From assembly GCF_004027225.2 (NCBI RefSeq), contig NC_044283.2, positions 124,001 through 188,000 of the forward strand: DNA of 64,000 nucleotides, in the 5' to 3' direction. A program made the position numbers and the translations under genes. Origin of the DNA: Strigops habroptila (taxonomy: Eukaryota > Chordata > Aves > Psittaciformes > Psittacidae). Positions within the stretch are counted from its first letter, which is position 1. Each line of letters begins with the position of its first letter. Of this stretch, positions 11,554-23,500 are shown one piece after another. The notes beneath the pieces are model-generated. The model made no database searches. It had not been told where the DNA came from and saw only the letters and a list, made by a program, of their open reading frames with translations.

Positions 11554-14500
11554 CCGCAGGGTGTTCTCCCGGTCCAGGACGATCACCCTCCGGGTGACGG
11601 TGTGCAGGAGGCGCTCCAGGACCAGCCGGACGTGCTGCTTCACCTGCACCTGCGAGGGAAGAGGCGTCGGGGCCGCGCCTGAGGCCGCGGAGTCGGGAGG
11701 GAGCGCGGCGGGCGGCGGCATCGACAACAAGCTGATGGGAACCGCGCCACCGGCACACGGCTCCTGCGGTCCCGGCGCTGGGAGCCGGGGCTGGTGGCAC
11801 CGGCCACGTGTGACCAGCACCGGGCAGTTACTGCTGCCACCGCGGGACAGCGGGCAGGGAGGCTGCGAGCGCCTGCGGTGGCTGCGGGCAGAGGCAGCGG
11901 GAGCTGGGCTGAGGCACACACGGTGCCCCAAGCAGCGGGAGGGGACAGCTCTGCTCCAGCCATGGGCCCCGGAGCCGCTGGATGAGCTCCAGCACCGCTG
12001 CAGCTCCAGCCATGGAGACAGCTCGAGCCCAATTCCCAAGCGTTCCCTTCTGCTGCCAGGGATCCCCAGTGCCAGGGAATTAAACCATGCTCACAGCCAC
12101 CTTGCACATCATGACACGGTGGCACGTGTCTCAATGCAGCTTCCACATTCAGCTCTTCTGTAGGTACATCCAGACTTCCTGGGGGGCCCAGAAAGGGACC
12201 CCAAAGCACAGACCAGCCTCGAAAGGATGGAAATGGAGGAAGCATCCTTGGAGACAGAGGACAGATCCCAGTGCTCTCCCAAGCTGCCACAGGACCTCCA
12301 TTCCCACTGAGGCTTGTGGGGGGAGACAGTGATGGATGCACTGGTGGCACAGGCACTGGCCCCACACTGTAGATAGGCATGGGATGGAGGGAGCACCCAT
12401 GCAACATGGGGCAAGGGGGATGGCTACCGAGGTACGGACACCCCTGGTACATCAGCCTGGCACCATGGTGACGTGACCCAGCATCCCCCAGTGCTGCCTT
12501 ATCCTTCCTGTGCTCAACAGAAGCAACCTTCATCCCTGGACCTGCTCTGCCAGACCGGCTCCAGCACCACAGCCACATCCGTGTGCCCTGAGCAGCCGGG
12601 TGTGCTCCAGCGCCTGCTCCTCACCCAAGCACCCGCCGGGGCACAACAGAGCACCAAGTCCATGGGGCCAGGGCGAAGGTCTGGGTGCAGACCCCCCGCC
12701 CAGGGCAGGACACGGGGCACAGGCCCCACCCCAGGGCAGGACACGGGGCACTGGGGGCTCCTGGTAAACCCAGAGCCATGCAGGCCCCAGCCCCACTGGT
12801 CCCACACTGCAGTATCATTGAGGCATCACTGCAGCATCATTGAGGCATCGCTGCAGCATCGCTGGTTCGGGGTGAGCGTGCGGGTTTGTCACCACATCGG
12901 GGTGCAAGTTTGTCACTGCACTGGGACACGGGTTTGTCCCTGCAGCGGCATGAGGGTTTGTCACTGCAGCAGGATGAGGGTTTATGACCACAGTGGGATG
13001 CGGGTTTGTCACAACAGCAGGATGTGGTTCAACCCGTTCCGACCTCTCGCACCATGTGCCAAGCGCCGGAGCCTGGCACAGCACTCACCAGCTCCTCGTG
13101 CTGCGCCTCGCCTGCGCCAGGCTGTGCCTCCAGGTCCTCCGCTCTCTGCAATGAACAGATCCCGGGACGTGGGGTTGGTGCCAGCATGGACGGTCCCGTC
13201 CAGTGGGAGGCATCGAGGATGGGTCACGTCCGGGTGGTCAGGTACCCGCGGCAGTGCCATGCCTGGGTCAGCAGGATTTGTCCCTTTGGCACTGGGCAGG
13301 GGCTCTGGGGCACAGTCTGCTCTCTGCCGTGGGGCTCATGGGGCATGGGTTTCCCCCCATCGTGGGCAGGTTCCCACTGGGACAGTGGCCACCAACGGCC
13401 CCTTTTGACTTTGGGTGACCAGCATCAGCCCCAACCATATCATGGCCAGTAACTTGTGCTTAACCCTCCCCAAAGGGGGTTCATCAGGTCACTGCAAGGT
13501 GATGACTGGAAGGGAAAGGAGGAGCAGAGGGGACGGGATTTACCTTCTGGGCCTGGTACAGCACCTCCAGGATGCTGCTGAGCAGCTCGATGCAGGCGTC
13601 CTCCTCCTCCCCCTTCTCCACCAGGTCCCGCAGCAGGGGCACGGCCGCCTGCAGCAGCAGCTCCCGGCACTCTGCAGGTGACACAGAGGCACCAGGGTGG
13701 CAGCTGCCAGCACCGGGAGCACCGGGAGCAGCAGGAGCACCGGGCAGGGCAGGGACCAACAGGATGGACAGGATAAGCATGACATCTGCACTGGGCTGTG
13801 ACCCCCCTGCATGGAGCCATCACCTTCCCCCTCCGTGGAGCAGGTTTTGGAGCAACATTCAATCCTGGTGGGAAGGCTCCAGGGTGGGAATCCACTGCCC
13901 CGTTGCACAGCTAAAGTCAAATCAACATCTCTTCATTGTCTTCCTGCTGTAGGAGCCTCTGCCTGGGGTGGGTACGGAGGAGTGGTGGCTTGCAGGGGCA
14001 GGGAGGGACACAGGGCAGGATGCAGGGAGGGATGCAGGGAACAAGCGAAATCAGGTCCTGTGGGAGCTCCGGACGTCCCCAGCAGGGGACTGTGACCTTG
14101 TCCTCAGCAGCAACAAGGAACCATCAAGGCTTCCAGCCCCTTACGCTGCTTATCATAGAATCCCAGCCTGGTTGGTGTTGGAAGGGACCTTAAAGCTCCT
14201 CCAGCTCCAACCCCTGCCACGGGCAGGGACACCTTCCACTAGAGCAGGTTGCTCCAAGCCCCTGTGTCCAACCTGGCCTTGAACACTGCCAGGGATGGGG
14301 CAGCCGCAGCTTCTCTGGGCACCCTGTGCCAGGACCTCAGCACCCTCACAGGGAAGAGCTTCTGCCTCAGAGCTCATCTCAGTCTCCCCTCTGGCAGGTT
14401 AAAGCCATTCCCCTTGGCCTGTCCCTGCATCCCTTGTCCAAAGCCCCTCTTCAGGTTTCCTGGAGCCCCTTTAGGCACTGGAGCTGCTCTAAGGTGTCCC

Positions 14501-17500
14501 CTTGAGGAGCCTTCTCTTCTCCAGGCTGCCCCAGCCCAGCTCTCTCAGCCTGGCTCCAGAGCAGAGCTGCTCCAGCCCTCGCAGCAGCTCCGTGGTTCAC
14601 TCCGTTGCCCCAGCTGCACCCGGTGAGGGTCTGGGCATTGGACCCCCATTGCAGAGCCACTCGGGCACCGTCCCAGGGCAGAGGAGGATCCCTGCAGCAG
14701 GTACCATCCCATTCCATGGCCTTCCCCAGGGGCTCAGCCCCAGCCCCCCCAGTTCCCTTCTCACCATGGGACTGGAAAGCTTTGCTGTGGACGATGTCAC
14801 TCAGGGACTGCAGCTTCTGCCTCAGCAGCCGCTGCGGTGGCAGGTTCCTGATGAAGTCCCGCAGCAGCACCCTGCAGAAGGCATGGAGCATGTGGGACCC
14901 GCGGGTGCAGGCAGCGTTTCCAAGCAGCCACAGCCCCTCTGGAGACCAGCGGCAGTGGGGCTGGGACCGGCTGTGCCCATGCTGCCACTGGAACGGGGCT
15001 GCTCTATGGGGCTGAGCTGTCCCACCACACAGAGCAGCCCGTGCCCAGCACGGGTGGTGGATTTGCACTAAAGGGGATAAGGCACCAGCCTGTGTCCGTG
15101 CTGGCAGCTCCCAGGGTGGGGGGTCACCGCATGGGATGGGGGCAGAGGCGGATGCAGCAGGTTGGGGGCGATGGGGGTGATGGGGACCCTACCCCAGCAC
15201 GGAGGAGTCGAGGATCCCACACACGTCCTCGAGGATGGAGGGCAGGTACTTCAGGGCTGCTCCCTGCAGAGACACAGTGTCACTGCCGGCACTGCCCCGC
15301 TCTGCCAGCAGGACAGACAGACAGACGGACACTGCGGGCAGGGGGTGACCCCAGCCCCCCCGGTCACCCTCATGCTTCGGGTGCTGTGCCAGAACCGTCT
15401 CTGTCCAGACGCTCTGGTTAAAGCAGCAGCCTGGGCACCATCCCCAGGAATGAGCATCCCACTGGGAGCAGCTTCCTCTTGCTGAGCCACCAGCTCCCAG
15501 AACCACCGAACCCAGTCACCTGCCTCTGCCACGGCAGCAGGAACAACCGGCTCCAGCCCCTACTGTGGCACCAGACAAAATCCCGCAGCGTCATATGGGG
15601 TGATGTGGGGTGTGCAGGGCCCGGCCTGTGCTGCTGTAATGCCCAGAGGGGCTGGGTTTGGTGCTATGAGGTCTGGGAACAGCAAACACGCTGACCACAA
15701 GTTGCTCTGCACTAAAATCAGTGTCGTTATGTCCGTGATGTGACTGAGCAGCATAAACGATGCACCAAGTTCTGCTCGTTTCCAGCTTTCCAGGTTCTTC
15801 CGGCTTTCCCGGGCTTCGACCTGGAGCCAGGGACCCTCCAGCCTCCGAGTGCAGCCGGGATGGTCTCCACGCACTCCTGCACTTCAGCAGCATTGCAGGA
15901 GCTTCTCTGCCTGCAGATCCATCTGATCCCCCCCTGAAGGAGGTGAAGGTCCTTCCCAACCCTTCTGTGGCTCATGAGCTGGTCCCACAGCTCCAGGCAG
16001 TGAAAGCAGCACAAGCCCCAGGCTGAATCCCAGAGGAGGGCTCTGCAGGAGGGAGGTGGCGGTGGCAGGAGCTCTATTGTCAGCTCTGCCTGGGGATGGT
16101 CATGTAATTACAGCTCTGAGGACAGGAGCGGGCAGAGCGGGTGAAGCTGTGGAGCCTGCGTCAGGCACCAGCACATCCTTCAGGCATCACCTTCAGCTGG
16201 AGGGGGGAGCTGGTGGCCGCAGGTGGAAACGTGGGTGCCTGTGTGCTCCGAAAGCAGCTGCAGCCTCCGCTGAAAGAACCAGAGACACCAGTTCTCTCCC
16301 AGCAGCGCCCACTCAGGTGTCCAGGGGACACCTCCAGGGGACACCTCCAGGGGACACCTCCAGGAGACACCTCCAGGGCTGACCCAGCGGCTGGGGTTGA
16401 GCAGGGACCAGCCCAGGAGCTGCAGCGGGGGGGCCATGGGCAGGACACGGTGGAGCCCCCAGGCCCTGCAGGCAGGGACAGTGGGCCAGGCAGAGGCACG
16501 TGCCAGGCGTTGGTCCGTGGTGCAGAGGGGAGGGGGGTCCCCATTGGCTCACAGCCCCTGAGCTGCCTCCCGAGGCAGAGACTCTTCTTGTTTGAACCAT
16601 CCTGGTGGGTTCTTCCGCCACGAGTCAGCCCTTTGAGCAGCCATTGCCTCCTCCTGCCCTCTCCAGACACAGAGAATCAGCAGCTCCCTGTCCCAGTTCT
16701 GCTCCAGGAGGGAGGGTCTGCCCTGGCCAGGTTGTGACCCCACCGAAAACTGCCCCATGCACTCAGTCACCCTTTGCTGGGGCTTTTCCAGCTCCACGGC
16801 ATGTTCCAAGGTGCAGGCACCCAGCGCAGATGCACATGGGGACTTACACTGTGGCAAATGACATTCGCTGGTGTCTGCTAGAGCCCCTTCCTTGTAATTC
16901 CCACCTTTGAGCACTCCCTGATCGGTGCCACGAGCCCCTGTATTCCAGCGGAACAAGTCCAGGTCCCAGCCTGTCTCCGGAGCAGAGGCACTCCAGACCC
17001 AAAGAATCTTTGTGTCTCCCCACACCTCAATCGGATGCCCAGCTTGGCTGGATCCCAGACACAGGCTTCCCCCGCTCCCAAGTGTCCTCGGCCTCCTCTG
17101 CAGCCCTTCAACATGTGGCTGGTGGATCCGGCTGCACATCCATGGCCATGGCTGGAACCTGCCACCACGGCTACCCCGACCCACCGGAGCCACTGCAGGG
17201 ATGCCTCTTCCCGACCTCCCCTGCCCAGACAGTGGCTCCGCTCGGGCTGCGTTTGTGGGGATTGCTCCCTGCAGCCCCGAGCCCAGCGCTGGGGATGCAG
17301 GAGCTGCAGGTGGGAGCTGCAGCTGCCAGTTTCCATAGCAGAGCCTCTAGAGCAACGGCATTGAGATGGAAATCAGGACAAGATGCTGTTTAGATGGGGA
17401 AGGGGTAAGGAGGGATGGCCCTGCTCCTCCCCAGGAGGGTGGTTGCCGTGTGGTCCTCAAACTGCTGGGTCTAAGGCTGCGATGAAGTAATGTGACACAG

Positions 17501-20500
17501 CAGCTGCTGGTCGTCCAAGGGCACCACGTGTGACGGGGTCCCCACACATCTCTCTCCATCCCGGACACCCTCCCGGACACCATCCTCACCCTGGCACAGC
17601 ACCAAGGCGGCACCGATGAGCCCCATCCCCAGCTCCTGCCTCCTCTCCCTGACTGACAACATGCAGCACATGTGGATCCATCACATTCTCCACTCAGCTC
17701 CGGCCCCAGCACCATCACATGGGCACAGGGGGGACCTCGACACCAGGTGCTGGCAAAGGACATGGCCATGCCCAGGGGCCCTGCAGTGCCCAGGGCACTG
17801 CTCCTGCTCCTCCCTGAGCCCCCTGGAGCCGGGCCCCAGGGGCAGAGGTGGGTCTGGGCCAGCCCCAGGGCAGGGATGAGCCCCAGGAGCCCACCCAGGA
17901 CCCTCTTTCCAGGTGCTCACCAGCAGCACCGAGCTGTGACCAAACCCCAGCACAGCCTCGGGCACTGGCACAGAGTGGGGGCTGTGGTCTGGGGGCTCGA
18001 GGGGGCTCTGCACCGGGGGGCACAAGCAGCAACCATGGGGAGGGCAGGACATAGCAGGGACGGCAGCTCCCATTAACACCCTGCGCATGGGGCTCTGCAT
18101 GGCCGGTGTCACCAGGCACGGGCATAGCCAGTGTCGCGGCAGCTGCGGCAATGGCCACCCCACCATGCACCAGCACTGGGCCCCCCAGCACCCATACCTG
18201 GGAGAGCAGCGTGGGGCCCTCCTGCGGGGACTCCATCAGCTGGTTCAGGCACAGGAAGAACCGCTGCAGCGAGTGCTGGAACTCGGCCGCCTCCTTCCCC
18301 TCGTAGAGCCTGCAACAGCCAGAGGCACACAGGGACCGGCTCGGTGGTGACTGTGGTGATGGTGTGACCACACCGACAGGCGATGCTCTGCTCAGCATCG
18401 CCTCTGATCCCCATTCACCACACTCCTTGGTGACGGTTTCCATAGGTGGGTCCAGCAGCAGGACCCAGCACAGCCACCGCCAGGCACCAGCACTTCACAC
18501 ATGCACAGCGACCCTTACCAAAGGCTGCTGTCGTAGGTACCCCCCTCACATGCACTCGCATACGGACTCTTGGTTTTTAAATAGACTCATTCAAAGTCCT
18601 GAAGTGCCAGAGTTCCAGCTCTGGGGCAACAGCACCAGAGGGACGTGGAGCTGCTGGAGCGAGGCCGGAGGAAGCCACGGAGATGCTGCGAGTTGGAGGA
18701 ACCCATCAGGAAAACAGGCAGGTTGAGCTGGGCCCTTGAGCCTGACACCCCCCGGACACTGGGCTCACTCCCAGTGTGATTCCTGCAGCTCTGGGCTCTG
18801 GCACATGCCTGAGCTCAGGCACTCTCCACCTCCCCTCGGGCAGCTTAAAGCCATTCCCCTTGGCCTGTCCCTACAGGCCCTTGTCCAAAGCCCCTCTCCA
18901 GGTTTCCTGGAGCCCCTTTAGGCACTGGAGCTGCTCTAAGGTCTCCCCTTCAGGAGCCTTCTCTTCTGCAGGCTGCCCCAGCCCAGCTCTCTCAGCCTGG
19001 CTCCAGAGCAGAGCTGCTCCAGCCCTCGCAGCAGCTCCGGGGCCTCCCCTGGTTTACGTGGTCTGCCAGGGAAGGGTCAGCGTGGCTCTCGGGAAGGGAC
19101 ACCCCACCGCAGCCCAGATCACAGCAGGAGCTGTTGGGGACCCCAGAGACATCCCCATGGAGGAGGCCACAGGGACACTCAGCAGCCGCAGGGTCCGGGC
19201 TGCACAAGCGTGTGGCTGGTGCCCAGGGGGCAAAGGGGCAGCACTCATGGGGCACTGGGCTGCCCGAGGGCAGGAGAGGGGACGAGCGGGGCTGTGTCAG
19301 CGCCATTGGGGGTGTTTGGCTGCAGGAACAGGGGCTGAGCGAGGGGCTGTGCACAGTGACCAGGGTGGTGATGGACAGAGGTGGCTGCGGGTACCCCCGT
19401 GTGTGGGGCGAGCTCTGGGGTGACAACAGCACCTCCAGGAAACCCTCCCACCCTGAGCAGAAGGAGAAGTGGCCACGGGAACTGGCAGGGAGGAAGCAGC
19501 GAATGGGGGATCATGTCACCACGTGTCACCGAGCCCCAGGTCCCTCCTCCAGCATGGGGGGACTCGGGGTTACCGTGGGGGGCACGGGACAGGTCCCAGT
19601 GTGGGGATGGGCATGAGGGGCTCCACCAGTTCCCGCCTGCCCTGGTCCTGGTCCCTGGAGATGCAGCACAGCATCTCCCAGCTCCCAAACCTCCTGCCCA
19701 AGCTAGGGAGCCCCTTCCCCAGGCGGTGACCATGGAGCTGCCCACGGGGCTCGGGCCATGAACCTCCTGCTCCAGCCAAGCCCCCTTCGATCACCCTCAT
19801 CACCCTGCTTGAGCTGCCGGCGGCGCACCCGCAGCCAGAGATGCAGCATCTGCAGCAACTTGCTGTAATTACAACTAATTCCTTTCAATCACAGACGTGT
19901 ACAAATTGTAGCAGCGTTTAAAGCATTTAGAAGATCTGAGAAGCTCTTGTTACTGCGGTTGAGATCGCCAAGATAAAGGGAAGATGAATCAAAGCACTGG
20001 CTGTCTGCAGAGAGCGCCTCGTGCCAGCACTAACTCTCAGGGCTGGGTGCTCCCTCTAATTCACTTTCTGTGGAGCAGCTCTACAAGCTGGGGATTTCCT
20101 GTGCATGACAAGGAGGGAAATCCCTTTCTGGGATGATCCCTCTGGATGCTGGAGCATTCCAGAGCCCTGGAGCAGCCGCCAGACCCTGAGGGACACCTGG
20201 AGAAGGGCTGGATGGGGCAGGAGGGTGATGGGAAGGGGTTCTGTCAGGCAGCAGGAGCTCCACGTGCCTGGCAGTGGAATGGAAGAGACAGAGTGGTGGC
20301 AAGGGGGGGTCTGAGGGCCCTGGGGCAGCCGGAACCCTCCTCAGCTCCTCCCCATGAGCAGGGCACAGAGCACCGGTGGGAACATGGCACATCCCAGCAC
20401 CTCTGCACAGTGCTCAGGACCCGGGGCTGGAGCAGCCCCCAGGCTCCCACCAACCACATGCACAGAGCCCGCACCTCCCACCACTCCCTGGGGACACTTC

Positions 20501-23500
20501 ACCTTTCGGTGCTGCATACTGGGAATGAAAGAGGAACGTGACCCACTGCTTCTGGTAACGGGGCAGTCACGTCTGAGCTCAGCCCAGCGCACGGCCTGGC
20601 TCACCTCCGCCTGCGCAGCACAGCCCTGTTGTGCCATCACGTACACTGGAACAGGAACCCCCTCCCCACGGGGAACAAGTGAAACCAGGTCCTGTGGGAG
20701 CTCTGGAGGTCCCCAGCAGGGGACTGTGACCTTGTCCTCAGCAGCAACAAGGAACCATCAAGGCTTCCAGCCCCTTACGCTGCTTATCATAGAATCCCAG
20801 CCTGGTTTGTGTTGGAAGGGACCTTAAAGCTCCTCTAGCCCCAGCCGCTGCCCCGGGGAAGGGACACCTTCCACTAGAGCAGGCTGCTCCAAGCCCCTGT
20901 GTCCAACCTGGCCTTGGACACTGCCAGGGATGGGGCAGCCACAGCTTCTCTGGGCACCCTGTGCCAGCGCCTCAGCACCCTCACAGGGAAGAGCTTCTGC
21001 CTCAGAGCTCATCTCAGTCTTCCCTCTGGCAGGTTAAAGCCATTCCCCTTGGCCTGTCCCTACAGGCCCTGATGAAGAGTCCCTCTCACAACCCCCTGTA
21101 GAGCTTGTGCTGAGCCTGGACAAGGTGGGTGCTGCCCAGGCTCCCCCCCAGGAACACGGGGCTGATGCTTGGGCATGGCGCGGACATGCGACACCAGGAC
21201 GAGGGGAAGCAGCACCAGCACCGGGGGCAGCGGCGCCAGCACTTACCGGGCAAAGAGGTGCCGGGAGCGGACGATGAACTTGAAGACGTACTCCAAGGCC
21301 TTGAAGGTGCGCAGGAGCAGGTCACAGGGCTCACCCCGGCTTGCCTGCTCCACGTACTGTGTCAGCACCGACAGCAGCTTCCTGTGGGATGGGACACGTG
21401 TGGCCAGGGCTCAGCCAAGCAGCCTTTGGGATGGCCACTGAGCCGTGGCTCAGCTCCCGCCAGCGCTCCCCATACTCCATCCCCATCCCTCCCTATCCCC
21501 ACTATCCTATCCCCATCCCTCTCTGTCCCCCGTCCCATCTCCATCCCTCCCCATCCCCACTGTCCCATCTCCATCCCTCCCTGTCCCCACCATCTCATCC
21601 CCATCCCGCCCCGTGCCCCGGCCACTGGGTACCCACTTGTACGCAAGCGTGGCACTGAAGTGCTGGCGGATGTAGGCCTCCAGGACAGTGTTGAAATGCT
21701 GGAACTTCCTATCGGCCACCAGCCCCACGATGAAGACCTGGGGACAGTGGGCACGGCTCGGGGCGAGCAGTGGGGTGCTGGGACATGACCCCCATGGGGG
21801 CTGCCAGGGCCACCACAGCCCCTGCCCACCCCCTGCTGCCAGCACGGGCAGAGCTCCGAGCTGGAAAGCCCAAAGTAAGCCTGAGCCCAGCAGCCACAGG
21901 ACACTTCATGGGCAGCTTGTGCAGAGCTCGGCCCATCACCAGCCCCTGTGATTTTTGTCTCACAGCAGCCGCCCTGACCCCCTGGTCCCGTTACTGGGGT
22001 CACTCTTGTCTCGGTGCAGGAGAAACACCCTTTGCTCTTGTTGGGGTTGTCCCCTGTAGGGACAGCGTCCTGCAGAACCACAGCCCTGCCTGTGCTGGGT
22101 CAGCCGGGCTCTGTGGACCCAGGGCACCACAGTGGAAGCAGGGGCCCTGCACAGCTCTGAGCACTGGTCAGGTCAGTGATCCTGCCACAAACCCACCACA
22201 GCCTGAGCTGAGCCCATCCCACACTGCCCAGTGCGGATTCAGGTTCTGCTCACCAGGGCATCAAAGATAAGCATGTCATAGACATCCGTGTCCGAGTGCT
22301 CCATCATGATGGAGAACAAGGCATCCAGCGTGTCCTGGAGGAACTGCAGGAGACAGGAGGACTGTGAGTGCAGGACCAGGGCAGGCAGGAGGCGGAAGGG
22401 CAGATCCCAGCACAGGGAGTGGGGAAGGTCCCAGCTGTACCTTGATGACCTCCCCTCCATCCACAGTCATCAGCTTCTGGAGGTTCTCAGAGAGGAGGCT
22501 GGGCTTGGAGCGCCACTTGAGCAGCCCCAGCAGGTTGACTAGGGGAGGAAGGGGGAGGAAGGGGAGCATCAGCACAGCTTCACCTGCTCCAGATCCAGAT
22601 GGACCAACCCCTGGCTCCCAGTGCCATCCTCAGTGCCAAGGGCAGCCAGAGACACTGCGAGAGGCCCCATCCCAGGGGATGCGGTGGTGCCACAGGGCCA
22701 GGGGAATCATGGCACGGTTTGTGTTGGAACGGACCTTAAAGCTCCTCCAGCTCCAACCCCTGCCACGGGCAGGGACACCTTCCACTAGAGCAGGTTGCTC
22801 CAAGCCCCTGTATCCAACCTGGCCTTGAACACTGCCAGGGATGGGGCATCCAGTCAGGAAGCTGCAGCTTCCCACAGCTGCTACTGCAGGCCCGAGGCAG
22901 GAGTGTGCCTGGAGCACTTGGAGCCTGTTGTTGTTTGTTCCCATTCCCTCACCTCAGAAAAGTAATCTGCTGCTGAGGCAGGAGAGCTCAGGAGGCTGAG
23001 GAGCCAAAGAGAACCCTCATCCAAACGAGGAAAGAAAAATGAGAAACCCTCTGAATTACAGCCTGGAGCGATAAAGCCACAGAGCTGCAGCACGGCACAT
23101 CCCAGCACCCCACCGGAGCGGTGCCAGAGCAGCACAGCGAGCCTGGGCAGCCCCAGCCGCTTCAGTTGGTGCTTCAGTGCTCTCCACTCCAGCTCTGCCA
23201 CCATCCCCAGCATCCACGTGCAGCAGGAGCACCCTGGTGCAGCTCCTGGCAGCCAGGAAGTGCGGTCCAGAGGATGGAACCTGGGACTCACCGTTCTGGG
23301 TCAGCTTGGTGGAGCAGATGACCGTGGAGATCTGGAAGCTGTCCCGGGCCGACACGGTCAGGCCGTTCGTGCCGCCGCTCACACGGAAGGAGGAGCCGGA
23401 GAGGAGCCTGGGCTCGGACGGGCTCCGCACCGAGGACAGGGCCAGGTACGTGCTGGCATCCTCCAGCTTCCTGCTGTCCCCCTGCAGAGGAGAGCAGGGG

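Noticed and set aside
10634-11800. Minus-strand open frame of about 388 codons over the last DOCK-like exon
   Set aside because: It reads the exon in the wrong frame and runs through an 18-bp minisatellite; the true exon is 11649-11554.
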